Shown: positions 39,980 to 49,760 of the stretch, piece by piece | Position numbering within the stretch: position 1 is the stretch's first letter | How the letters are laid out: every line of letters begins with the position of its first letter | Assembly (NCBI RefSeq): GCF_902753875.1 | Contig: NZ_CADDTS010000049.1 | Location: 55,868 to 119,867, forward strand | Length of the DNA: 64,000 bases | Source: Acinetobacter bouvetii | GTDB lineage: Bacteria; Pseudomonadota; Gammaproteobacteria; Pseudomonadales; Moraxellaceae | Reading direction: 5' to 3' | Translations under genes and position numbers: made by a program | The notes under the pieces: generated by a model | Seen by the model: the letters and a program-made list of their open reading frames with translations, nothing else | Told to the model about the DNA's origin: nothing | Databases searched by the model: none

Positions 39980-41134
39980 CTACTTCGAAGACAAATCGAT
40001 CTTCGCTTCCATGGACAAGCCCACCCGTAACGGATGTTCAGCCAATTCTTTAGGATCCAGCTTGATGCGAACTGGCAAGCGCTGAACCACCTTAATCCAG
40101 TTACCCGTTGCATTTTGTGCAGGAATTAAGGCAAAGGCAGAACCAGTTCCACCAGAGAAGCCCTCTACCGTGCCATGATACTCAACAGAATCGCCATACA
40201 AGTCAGAGGTTAACACCGCTTTTTGACCCGGACGGACTTTCTCCAGCTGGCTTTCTTTAAAGTTGGCATCGACATACAGCTGTGAGGTCGGAACTACCAT
40301 CATCAAGACTGTCCCCGGTGCCACACGTTGACCGACCTGAATATTACGGCGTGTCACCACACCATCAAAAGGTGCCTTGATTTCAGTCCGCTCCAGATCC
40401 AACAAAGCCTGTTTCAATTTGGCTTGTGCAACCAAAACATCGGGCGTGCTATTTTCATTAGCACCACGAATCAGTGCTTCATTGGCCGCCAAATTACTTT
40501 GCGCCGCTTTTTGGCTGGATTTGGCTTGTGCCAGACCGGCTTGAGCCGATTCATAACCAGCCTTAGCAGTATTGAAAGCACTTTGTGCGGTACTGAGTTC
40601 TTCTTTAGAAATGGCGCCAGAAGCACTGAGTTTTTCACGACGATTTAAATCATCCTGAGCCTTGTCCATTTCAGCTTTGGCCTGAGCCACTTTAGCTTCG
40701 GCACTGTGAATGGCATCATCACTGACAAAAATTTGTGAATTCAGCGAGCTGCTATTGGCTTGGGTTTGTTTGTATTGACGTTGTGCCTTGATCAGTTCCG
40801 CTTTGGCTGCCGCCAGCGCAATTTCTGCATCACGATGATCGACCTGAACCAGCAACTGCCCTTTTTTGACCGTTTGTGTATCACTCACCAGTACCTGTTC
40901 AACCTGTCCCGTCACCATCGAGGTGATGGAAGCTGTTTCTGCGCCCACATAGGCATTATCGGTATCCACAGAATGGCTGAGCAGTAATTTCCAGATGGCA
41001 TACAGAATTGCAGCAATGATTAAAATCAGCGCGACAAAACCCAAGGCTTTTTTACGTTTGGCTTTTAAGGCCGCATCTGAAGCGGGTTCATCTTGTTTGG
41101 TTTCTGGCAGGGTGTTTTGAGCATCTGTCATCAA
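39980..41134 (-). CDS. emrA: HlyD/EmrA-type membrane fusion protein
   Basis: A 384-residue periplasmic adaptor. An N-terminal helix (about 30-50, ALGFVALILIIAAILYAIW) anchors it. The lipoyl parts (TDNAYVGAETASITSMVTGQVEQVLV and EIKAPFDGVVTRRNIQVGQRV) enclose a long coiled-coil hairpin rich in Ala, Lys and Gln. It links the MFS partner to an outer-membrane channel. First gene of the two-gene minus-strand operon; no local regulator. Confidence 0.88.
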   Translation of the reverse strand: MMTDAQNTLPETKQDEPASDAALKAKRKKALGFVALILIIAAILYAIWKLLLSHSVDTDNAYVGAETASITSMVTGQVEQVLVSDTQTVKKGQLLVQVDHRDAEIALAAAKAELIKAQRQYKQTQANSSSLNSQIFVSDDAIHSAEAKVAQAKAEMDKAQDDLNRREKLSASGAISKEELSTAQSAFNTAKAGYESAQAGLAQAKSSQKAAQSNLAANEALIRGANENSTPDVLVAQAKLKQALLDLERTEIKAPFDGVVTRRNIQVGQRVAPGTVLMMVVPTSQLYVDANFKESQLEKVRPGQKAVLTSDLYGDSVEYHGTVEGFSGGTGSAFALIPAQNATGNWIKVVQRLPVRIKLDPKELAEHPLRVGLSMEAKIDLSSK

Positions 41135-41391
41135 TATATCCTAAATCCAACAGACTTGGTCACCAGCCATCCTCAGTGCGAATCATTTAAATCTACGCAC
41201 AGAGACAATATTTGTCTTAAGATGTGGATGAGAAAGTCATTTTTTTCAATTTTATGGCGTGATTTTAATGTGAAAGTTTCATGATTTGAGAATAAAAATG
41301 TAACTCGTCAGTCTTAAAAACGAATCCAGCATTCAATGGCGATTAAACCGCCACGCCATGCTGGGAAAATAAAGTTTTGCTACATTTGCAA

Positions 41392-41892
41392 TTAGTATGC
41401 ATAAGACGCGATTGCTGTAGCAATTTGCTTCCCTTCATCATTCACCAAGGTCATGCGCATGGTGCATCCCTTACGGCCCAAGCGTAGCGTCTCGGCACGT
41501 GCAGTAAAGAACTGGCCACGGCCCGGTGCCAGATAATCCACCCGCATATCCACCGTTGCCAGACGCGATACTTTTTTAATGGTTTCAGGTAAATCATCTG
41601 GCGTTGCTTTTCTATACAACTCTCCCATGGCTGTAATGCCGCCAATACTATCCAGAATAGTGGCAGCTACACCACCATGTAAAATCTGGAACGCGACATT
41701 GCCAATCATGAACGGCTGCATTTCAATATAGGCTTCAATTTGCCCATCCACTACCCGCATGGTCATGCCATTATGATGAAAAAAAGGAGAACTATTAAAT
41801 GCCTTGCAGAGCTGCTTCAGCACTACATCAATATCCACCTGCGCGCCTAAATGAATATTGCCGGTCCAACTTTTACTTGCTTCGTTCGCCAT
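41392..41892 (-). CDS. Hotdog-fold thioesterase (PaaI/YiiD-like)
   Basis: A 166-residue cytoplasmic protein with a hotdog thioesterase pattern: GNVAFQILHGGVAATILDSIGGITAMGEL contains the His-Gly-Gly loop, and VDMRVDYLAPGRGQFFTARAETLRLGRKGCTMRMTLVNDEGKQIATAIASY is the central sheet. It probably hydrolyses an acyl-CoA; the substrate is unknown. It is divergent from hemB, about 100 bp away. Confidence 0.8.
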   Translation of the reverse strand: MANEASKSWTGNIHLGAQVDIDVVLKQLCKAFNSSPFFHHNGMTMRVVDGQIEAYIEMQPFMIGNVAFQILHGGVAATILDSIGGITAMGELYRKATPDDLPETIKKVSRLATVDMRVDYLAPGRGQFFTARAETLRLGRKGCTMRMTLVNDEGKQIATAIASYAY

Positions 41893-41952
41893 TTTTCCGA
41901 TTTTCCTTATCGAATAAAAATCTGTTAAACATCACCCAAAAACATATTCTAG

Positions 41953-43008
<1,056 letters not shown>

Positions 43009-43026
43009 GGATAATTGGCGCACGCG

Positions 43027-44148
43027 ATGAAAATTGCCATTATTGGAGCAGGCATCAGTGGTTTGATGTCTGCTTTAGAGCTGGTGGAACAGGGATGTTC
43101 CGTGATGATTTTTGATCAGCAGCAGGCGGGCAAAGCGGCCTCTTGGGCCGGTGGAGGCATTCTCTCCCCCATGTATCCCTGGCGCTATCCACAAGCCGTG
43201 AATCAGCTGGCACAATATGGCAAGTCACTGTATTTAGAGTGGAATGAAAAGTTAAAACCGGTTTCAGACATTGATTTTGAAATTCATGAAACGGGTTTGC
43301 TGATTTTCGATGAAGCCGATTTTGAAACCGGTCTGAATTATGCCCAGCAGTTTCAGGAACCGATGCAGCAATGTGAATATCTACAACAAGAACAGATCGA
43401 ACAGGTTAATCCTTTCATTGATTCCAAATTTCAACACGCGATCTATTTTCCGCAAATTGCCAATATTCGAAATCCACGTTTACTACAGTCCATCACCCAT
43501 TATTTAAAACAGCATCCGCAAGTGGAATTTATCGAGCATTGTCCGATTGAACAATTCCAGATGGTGAATGGCAAGGTTCAATCTATTGTTGCGCAAAATA
43601 GCCAAACTTATGAGGCAGACCAGTTTGTGATCACCACCGGGGCCTGGTCGCAGCACTGGTCTGAACAACTGGATCTGGAAATTCCTGTTCATCCGGTTCA
43701 GGGGCAAATGGTGCTGTTTAAAACCCCGGAAAACTGGTTGCCGACCATGTGCATGAATGATGTGATGTACTTGATTCCACGTCTGGATGGTCATGTGGTG
43801 TGCGGTTCCAGCATGGCAGATTGTGGTTTTGATACCACCCCGACTGCAGCCACCAAGCAGAAGATTTTAGATGCCTGTTTCGAGATGGTGCCTGAACTGG
43901 CCGAATTTCCGATTGAAAAACAATGGGCTGGTTTAAGACCGGGTTCCCCAACCGGTGTGCCTTATATCGGGAAAATGCCGGAGATCGATAATGTGTGGGC
44001 CAACTTCGGCCATTTCCGTAATGGCCTCTGTATGGGACCGGCTTCTGCACGTTTACTCAGACAGTTGATGCTGAATCAAACCCCTCTGACCCATCCTGCG
44101 GCCTATAGTACCGAGCGGCTGAAATCTGCGGGTTTAATGGCGCAGTAA
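43027..44148 (+). CDS. thiO: FAD-dependent glycine oxidase-like protein (ThiO)
   Basis: Start at the ATG 43027 (MKIAIIGAGISGL); an upstream TTG at 43015 is possible because AAGG precedes it. The 373-residue protein has the N-terminal dinucleotide fold GAGISGLMSALELVEQG with acidic end (FDQQ), the GKAASWAGGGILSPMYPW segment of ThiO/DadA-type oxidases, and a C-terminal GLRPGSPTGVPYIGKMP with second FAD contact. ThiO makes iminoglycine for thiazole (thiamine) synthesis. It follows hemB closely. Its end overlaps the convergent epimerase gene by 15 bp. Confidence 0.82.
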   Translation: MKIAIIGAGISGLMSALELVEQGCSVMIFDQQQAGKAASWAGGGILSPMYPWRYPQAVNQLAQYGKSLYLEWNEKLKPVSDIDFEIHETGLLIFDEADFETGLNYAQQFQEPMQQCEYLQQEQIEQVNPFIDSKFQHAIYFPQIANIRNPRLLQSITHYLKQHPQVEFIEHCPIEQFQMVNGKVQSIVAQNSQTYEADQFVITTGAWSQHWSEQLDLEIPVHPVQGQMVLFKTPENWLPTMCMNDVMYLIPRLDGHVVCGSSMADCGFDTTPTAATKQKILDACFEMVPELAEFPIEKQWAGLRPGSPTGVPYIGKMPEIDNVWANFGHFRNGLCMGPASARLLRQLMLNQTPLTHPAAYSTERLKSAGLMAQ

Positions 44149-45042
44149 GACTTCTTCCAGTGCCATTTTTAAAGTTGGATATTTAAACTCAAAACCGGCC
44201 TCTTGCAGAGCTTTGGACATTACATATTGACCATTGAGTACTAGTTGCGATTGCTCACCGAGCATCCATTGCAAAACAAAAGCCGGTACAAAAAACCAGG
44301 GGTTACGTTTTAAAATCTCGGCAGCGGTTTTGGCAAACTGCGCTTGTGAAACCCTTTCTGGCGACACCACATTAAATATGCGTGCCTCGGTTTCATGCAG
44401 CATTAAAAATTCGATCGCTCGCAGCACATCTTGCACATGCACCCACACCACCGGTTGTCGCCCATGGCCAATGCGTCCTGCAAGATTGAGTTTAATCGGC
44501 ATGAGCATACGCGGCAGAATCCCGCCATGCTGACCAAACACGATACCGAGTCGAATAATTCTGGTCTTTTGCTGGCTAAAACTTAAGGCGGCCTGCTCCC
44601 ATAACTGGCACAGTTCCGACATAAAAATGCCTTGGGGTTCAGACTGTTCGGTACAGATATTGGACCATTGTTCGGTCGGGTCGATACCATAATAGCCCAC
44701 AGCAGAACCGGAAATAATCCGCTTCGGAAAAATCTGTCTTTTTTCCAAATAGCGATAGAGTTGATAGGTGGTTTCCACCCGGCTCTCAATCAATACCTGC
44801 TTTCTTTGCGCAGTCCAACGTCCCTGACCAATGCTTTCCCCCGCCAGATTGATCACATAATCAATCCGGTCGGTTTTCAGTTCATCTAAATGCTGAATCC
44901 AGCTGAGATCCGGATGATTTGAGCGTTTATTTTTCTGACGGGTCAGCCCCACCACGGCATAATCACGTTCCAGCAAATAAGGCAGCAAATGCGAGCCGAT
45001 AAAACCACTACCGCCGGTAATCAAAACACATGCTTTTTGCAT
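44134..45042 (-). CDS. TIGR01777-family NAD(P)-dependent epimerase-like protein
   Basis: A 302-residue short-chain dehydrogenase-like protein of the YfcH/TIGR01777 type. It has the cofactor motif GGSGFIGSHL at residues 9-18, NLAGESIGQGRWTAQRKQVLIESRVETTYQLY, and GSAVGYYG. The catalytic Tyr is in this last motif. Family function is not settled; it is related to sugar epimerases. Convergent with thiO. Confidence 0.85.
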   Translation of the reverse strand: MQKACVLITGGSGFIGSHLLPYLLERDYAVVGLTRQKNKRSNHPDLSWIQHLDELKTDRIDYVINLAGESIGQGRWTAQRKQVLIESRVETTYQLYRYLEKRQIFPKRIISGSAVGYYGIDPTEQWSNICTEQSEPQGIFMSELCQLWEQAALSFSQQKTRIIRLGIVFGQHGGILPRMLMPIKLNLAGRIGHGRQPVVWVHVQDVLRAIEFLMLHETEARIFNVVSPERVSQAQFAKTAAEILKRNPWFFVPAFVLQWMLGEQSQLVLNGQYVMSKALQEAGFEFKYPTLKMALEEVLLRH

Positions 45043-45114
45043 TTTAGCGTCTCGCCTGTTTTTTCTTATCTATAGAACAAGACTGTCTAAAACTCAAGCA
45101 TACATCGGTGTCGT

Positions 45115-45558
45115 TTAGCCAAACATTTTTTGCGCCATGCGCTGGGCCTGTTTGCCATAAAACCAGTAGGTCAACAGATAAAGCGGAATGGCAACGAGCA
45201 AGAACATGATCAGCACAATACTCATAAATTGCGGATTCTTGAGATATAAAAGAAAATTCTGCCAGATTTCTGGATCATTCTTGGCAAACAGGACAATGCC
45301 AAGCAATAAAAAGGCCAGGTTGTAACCCCAGAAAATCAGGGTAAATCCCAAGGTGATTTTTTTTTGTTCTTGAGCAGTTGGAGCGCGTTGTTGTTGTTTT
45401 AAAAACTTATACAGCACTAAAATCATGGCTGTTAAATAGGGTACGATGGTCAGAATTCCGCCCATACCGGTTGGCAGTAAAGCAGCCAGTACACCGCAGA
45501 TACAGGTAAAAATAAAACAGAATAAAAAAAACCATAAAAAATATCGAGTTAGTGACAC
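45115..45558 (-). CDS. Membrane protein, ABZJ_00895-like
   Basis: A 147-residue inner-membrane protein with four predicted helices: about 5-30, 36-52, 72-90 and 112-135. It resembles the ABZJ_00895 family of uncharacterised Acinetobacter proteins. No catalytic motif seen. Function unknown. It follows the epimerase gene on the same strand at a distance of about 70 bp. Confidence 0.7.
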   Translation of the reverse strand: MSLTRYFLWFFLFCFIFTCICGVLAALLPTGMGGILTIVPYLTAMILVLYKFLKQQQRAPTAQEQKKITLGFTLIFWGYNLAFLLLGIVLFAKNDPEIWQNFLLYLKNPQFMSIVLIMFLLVAIPLYLLTYWFYGKQAQRMAQKMFG

Positions 45559-45639
45559 GATGGGCCTGCATGAGCAACTTTTAGATGACCAGTATAAAAA
45601 AAAATGAATTTTTTTTCATTTTCTTGTCAACCAATCTGT

Positions 45640-45837
45640 AAACGGCTGCGTTATATAGTGTACGAAGTTCATAAACCGTTAATTTGTACCGGCATCCACA
45701 ATATTTTCGGTGAACTTTTTCTAAAGCAATAAACTTGGTTTCAAGTTTTAGTAAGGAACAGCAGCCCGAGCTAAAACTTGCAACAGATTTTTTGACCGAC
45801 GATTTCATCATCACTCGAATCGTCGGTCTTTTATTTT
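45640..45837 (+). ncRNA. Candidate structured small RNA with terminator
   Basis: No gene is convincing in 45559-46254. On the plus strand there are successive hairpins: AACGG/CCGTT near 45640-45680, ACCG/CGGT near 45688-45712, a 10-bp stem CAAGTTTTAG/CTAAAACTTG (45742-45751/45771-45780), and a terminator GACCGACGATT/AATCGTCGGTC (45794-45804/45818-45828) followed by TTTTATTTT. This arrangement fits a sRNA of about 150-200 nt. I do not recognise a known family, and the 5' end is a guess. Confidence 0.45.
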
Positions 45838-46254
45838 CTACATTCTATTTTAATCTTATGTCAGTCTGGAATATACAGACGATCTCTATCATGCTGACTT
45901 AACTCGAGTTCAACAGCTTACAATCAAAATGAGACTCGGAAACGTCATCCACAACCTGCGTGTACTCTGCATAATGTTGTTTCTGCGAAATAATGAAAAA
46001 GATTCAAGCGGTGAACAGGTTTTTTTAGATGACAATGGTTTTCTTGCGGACTCAAAATATATTTTGAGAATCCTCATGTTAACCTCTCAAAAGTAGAGAT
46101 ATTGCCTATGCAAATACATAGAAATTGAATCCATCAAATGATGGCTGTGCTGATTTAAAAAATCTAATATTAAATATTTTGATTTATGAAAGAGATCTAT
46201 TTATAAAATAATAAATGAGTAAGCCATTCACAATTGAGTCCCCCATACTGAGAT
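45838..46254. repeat. Intergenic region with second copy of dispersed repeat
   Basis: 46083-46196 resembles 38279-38396, including AAAAGT-GAGATATTGCCTA and ATCCATCAAATG. Upstream is a palindrome CTCAAAATATATTTTGAG near 46039-46056. No gene seen. Confidence 0.5.
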
Positions 46255-46890
46255 TTATTTCATCCCAAAAATTAACTTCAATCCCAACAGCGTCATAATT
46301 CCACCTGCGGCGCGGTCAAAACCTGCTTTAAACTTCAAATAGACACGGCGCGGTTTTTCTGCCGACAAGGCAACCGCCACCAGTGAACACCAGCCTGCAT
46401 CAATGAAGAAACACAACAGCGGTAACACGACATAATAATAGGTCGGAATTTCTTTGGGTAAAAGCGCAGTAAAAATACTCGCCAGCACAATCGCAATTTT
46501 CGGATTGGAAAGCTGAGTAATCAAACCAGTACTAAATGCACGACGTAGCGACATTTGCGAAGCTTGATGCTGCTCCGTTTCAATCGGCTCTTTGGCATGT
46601 TTAATAATTTTAAACGCCAACCAGAGCAAATAAACACCACCACAGATTTTTAAAGCCAAATAAGCCGAAGGAACAGCCAATAAAAAGGCTTGCAAACCTA
46701 ACACTGCCAATAAACCAAAAACAGCCGCACCAGTACCCGTGCCTAAAGCGGTAAACAGGCCATGCTTACGTGAAATAGCTATTGAATTTTTAGCAACATA
46801 AATAGATGTCGGTCCAGGACTCATTGCACCTAGCATTAAAGCAAATGCAATTGAACCCAAAATCAATACTGATTCCACAGCAACACCCAT
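46255..46890 (-). CDS. LysE/RhtB-family amino-acid exporter
   Basis: A 211-residue inner-membrane protein with six helices and the LysE signature AFALMLGAMSPGPTSIYVAKNSIAISRKHG at the N-terminus. The second conserved part, FSTGLITQLSNPKIAIVLASIFTAL, is also present. The family exports amino acids or related compounds; the substrate is not determinable. Stands alone on the minus strand. Confidence 0.88.
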   Translation of the reverse strand: MGVAVESVLILGSIAFALMLGAMSPGPTSIYVAKNSIAISRKHGLFTALGTGTGAAVFGLLAVLGLQAFLLAVPSAYLALKICGGVYLLWLAFKIIKHAKEPIETEQHQASQMSLRRAFSTGLITQLSNPKIAIVLASIFTALLPKEIPTYYYVVLPLLCFFIDAGWCSLVAVALSAEKPRRVYLKFKAGFDRAAGGIMTLLGLKLIFGMK

Positions 46891-47145
46891 CCAAATAAAT
46901 TAGGTGAACATTCTACAATTTTAAAAACTGAATATCTCGCTATATTTGGCTTCATTTTTTAAATTTTAACTTCTAATTTACTAGCATTTGACCAAATCAC
47001 ACACAGAATCATATGCAAATCGATATCTATCCCGAATAAATATCAAAAGCCAAAAATAAATTGAGCTCGATATAAAATTAATAAAAAATTATTTGATACA
47101 CAGAGATTTCAATATTCACTCAAACTGCGATTGATTTAAACAGAT

Positions 47146-47337
47146 TTACTTTTCTATGTTGGACTGAATTTCACGCGCGCTAAGCTGAGAAAGACGATAA
47201 TCCTGATCATACACAGGCACACCGCCAATCACCATGCTGCGTACTTCTGTTTTCGGCTTATTGTAATCATTTTTGGCATCGCAAGCAGTCAGCAATAACA
47301 GCAAGCAACTACAGACAGCCACGGATAGCTTTTTCAT
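47146..47337 (-). CDS. Small lipoprotein, 63 aa
   Basis: Start at 47337 (MKKLSVAVCSCLLLLLTAC); an upstream ATG at 47355 also opens the frame but the sorting signal begins here. The lipobox LTAC puts the acylated Cys at residue 19. The mature part of about 44 residues contains VRSMVIGGVPVYDQDYRLSQLSAREIQ. Function unknown; lipoprotein assignment is firm. Confidence 0.7.
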   Translation of the reverse strand: MKKLSVAVCSCLLLLLTACDAKNDYNKPKTEVRSMVIGGVPVYDQDYRLSQLSAREIQSNIEK

Positions 47338-47466
47338 CACATATCCTCTTTTCATCCTTGTTATGCTCCTAGATTAGCATTAATGTAGATTTTTTGATCA
47401 TATTTTTTTGATTTAAAATCAATTGATTTATCAAATTTACAAATTGATACGAAGAATAATATTTAC

Positions 47467-47486
47467 AACGGACAAAATTGTCCGTT
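47467..47486. promoter_or_regulatory. TetR-type operator palindrome
   Basis: AACGGACAA and TTGTCCGTT are perfect 9-bp inverted arms around AA. It lies 37 bp before the TetR-type start codon at 47523 and probably controls the regulator-pump operon by autorepression. Confidence 0.7.
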
Positions 47487-47522
47487 AAATGCATGAATTA
47501 TATTTTCAGACTCTATTTGCCT

Positions 47523-48071
47523 ATGTCTACTCGCCAAGAGATAGCAGCACAAAACCGCCAAGCTTTTTTGGATGCGGCCATTCATGTGTTTCGCCTGCAT
47601 GGGATCAATGCACCTCTGCAATTGGTGATTGATCAGGCACAATTAGGACGTGCCACTTTCTATCGAAATTTTCAGGATCGTCAGGCATTGGTGCTGGCAC
47701 TGATGGAACAGGCCTTACAACGCCTGGAAAGAAAGGCCGAATACTATGCCCAGTTTAATGATGGCCTTATTCAACTCCTTGAAAACCATGTTGAGAATCT
47801 ACCCTATTTAACCGCCTTAATGGAATATTGGCGGGTAATTGGGCGTGATGATCCACGCATGATCGAAATTTATCAGCATCGTAATGCCATTCTGCAACCG
47901 CTGATTGACAAGGCCATTAAACATAATGTTTGTCGGGCCGATTTGACCACGCAGGATTACAGCATGATCACTGCCATTTTACGCAGTTCTTTTCAAGGCT
48001 TGACTGAAACTGAACAGCGTCATCTGGCTAGCCGTGCCATAGATTTATTGTTAAACGGCATCCGGATTTAA
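47523..48071 (+). CDS. TetR-family transcriptional regulator
   Basis: Start at 47523 (MSTRQEIAAQNRQAFLDAA), because frames opening at 47478 would begin inside the operator. The 182-residue protein has a TetR helix-turn-helix (about 22-60, VFRLHGINAPLQLVIDQAQLGRATFYRNFQDRQ) and a helical ligand-binding domain. It precedes an MFS/HlyD pair by 11 bp. It should repress the operon until a substrate of the pump binds. Confidence 0.85.
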   Translation: MSTRQEIAAQNRQAFLDAAIHVFRLHGINAPLQLVIDQAQLGRATFYRNFQDRQALVLALMEQALQRLERKAEYYAQFNDGLIQLLENHVENLPYLTALMEYWRVIGRDDPRMIEIYQHRNAILQPLIDKAIKHNVCRADLTTQDYSMITAILRSSFQGLTETEQRHLASRAIDLLLNGIRI

Positions 48072-48082
48072 GAGTCTGCATT

Positions 48083-49726
48083 ATGGCCAAACAACCACGT
48101 TTTCTTGAACCCGTACCCGATTGGACGCCTGAAGAGAAGCCAACACTGCCCGGTTCACCAGGGGCAATTCTGCATTCTCCCCCCAAACGTTTGCTGTATT
48201 TTATTATAGGCGTTTTTGTTGCGATTTCTGCGGGTTTGAGTAATGGCTTTATTATGGCAAATTTACCAGCCATTCAAGGTGAATATAGTCTGACGCCTAT
48301 AGAAGCCGCCTGGATTCCTGCAGTCTATGTTATGGCCAATGTCAGCTCGAATCTGATTTTATTTAAAGCGCGGCAACAGTATGGGCTACGGATTTTTTCA
48401 GAAATCGGACTGGTGATTTTTATTGCCGTGCTGATTTTACATTTATTTGTGCGTAATTATGAAATGGCACTGTTTGTGCGTTTTATTAGTGGTCTCACCG
48501 CTGCACCATTAAGTTCGCTGGGCATGTATTACATTATGCAAGCCTTTAAGCGTGTGGATATGGCCAAAGGTTTATATATAGGTCTGGGCTTTCAACAATT
48601 GGGCCTGCCTCTGGCCTGGATTATTTCCCCTGCTCTTGTGAACGTTAATGATTGGGCGGTGCTTTATACTTTTGAACTTGGCTTAGCCCTATGCTGTCTG
48701 GCCATGGTAGTCTCGTTAAAACTGCCCCGCAGTATGCGAATTCAGGTGTTTGAGAAACAAGATTTCTTCACCTTTTTCTTGCTGGCTCCGGGTTTTGCAC
48801 TGCTGTGTTTTGTTCTGGCTCAGGGACCTATTTTATGGTGGTTTGATTCGCCTAAACTGGCCTATGCCTTAATTGCCAGTTTTGTGCTGATTGTAGTCGG
48901 TTTAGTCTATGAGCATTATCGGGTCAATCCACTGATTATGACGCGCTGGTTAGGCACCAAGTCAACCTTGCAATTCATACTCGGAGCACTACTCATACGT
49001 TTCATCATGTCAGAACAAAGCTATGCTGCGGTCAATTTTCTCAAGACCATGGGTATGGGGCCTGACCAGTTTGTTCCCTTCTATGTGGTCATTTTCTTTG
49101 GTATTGTCGCCGGAACCCTTTTTAGCGCAGCAACTTTTTCCCGCAACACCATTATCCTGCATTTGCTGTTTGCCGAACTGCTGATCTTGGTTGCATGTGG
49201 GCTTGATTACAATCTAACCAGCGATGTTCGACCCTCCAACTTCTTTGCCAGCCAGTTTCTAGTCGGTTTTGCCGGAGGAATGTTTATTGGTCCCTTGTTG
49301 CTGGTCGGTGTGATGAGTGCCTTACAGCACGGTCCTACTCATATGGTGACTTTTGTAGTGCTGTTTTCAGCGACCCAAACCTTTGGCGGCCTGCTCGGCT
49401 CATCTTTCTTTTCTACTTATCAGCAACAGCGTACCCAGACCTATCGTGCGGAATTAAGTAGCCAGCTAAATCCAACCAATCCACAGGTTGCGCAGCGACT
49501 AGCGATCTATCAGAAAAGTACAGCCAGTACCGTCAATGATCCAGTATTGCAACAAAATCAGGAAATGAAAACCATGAATCAGGTGATCAGCCGTGAAGCA
49601 CAAGTGCGTGCCTATAACGATGTGATCGCCTTAAACGGCATATTTGCAGTTTTCCTGTTGATGTGGGGTGGATTCAACATCGCACGAGCAAAATGGCGTG
49701 GTCGTAAAGAAACCGCACAAGCCTGA
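48083..49726 (+). CDS. DHA2-type MFS transporter, TetR-regulated
   Basis: A 547-residue inner-membrane protein with about 14 helices. The N-terminus (1-40) is a proline-rich cytoplasmic extension, then SAGLSNGFIMANLPAIQGEYSLTPIEAAWIPAVYVMANVSSNL. Compared with classical EmrB the motif-1 region is altered (no LDMTI sequence) so it is a divergent subgroup seen with HlyD partners. It probably exports a drug or metabolite with the next gene product. Confidence 0.82.
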   Translation: MAKQPRFLEPVPDWTPEEKPTLPGSPGAILHSPPKRLLYFIIGVFVAISAGLSNGFIMANLPAIQGEYSLTPIEAAWIPAVYVMANVSSNLILFKARQQYGLRIFSEIGLVIFIAVLILHLFVRNYEMALFVRFISGLTAAPLSSLGMYYIMQAFKRVDMAKGLYIGLGFQQLGLPLAWIISPALVNVNDWAVLYTFELGLALCCLAMVVSLKLPRSMRIQVFEKQDFFTFFLLAPGFALLCFVLAQGPILWWFDSPKLAYALIASFVLIVVGLVYEHYRVNPLIMTRWLGTKSTLQFILGALLIRFIMSEQSYAAVNFLKTMGMGPDQFVPFYVVIFFGIVAGTLFSAATFSRNTIILHLLFAELLILVACGLDYNLTSDVRPSNFFASQFLVGFAGGMFIGPLLLVGVMSALQHGPTHMVTFVVLFSATQTFGGLLGSSFFSTYQQQRTQTYRAELSSQLNPTNPQVAQRLAIYQKSTASTVNDPVLQQNQEMKTMNQVISREAQVRAYNDVIALNGIFAVFLLMWGGFNIARAKWRGRKETAQA

Positions 49727-49760
49727 ATCATGAAATATAGAAATTAATCGAGAAATAAAG

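Noticed and set aside
45581..45814. 77-residue minus-strand reading frame
   Set aside because: It overlaps hairpins and a plus-strand terminator, has unusual composition and no ribosome binding site; a small RNA explains the region better.
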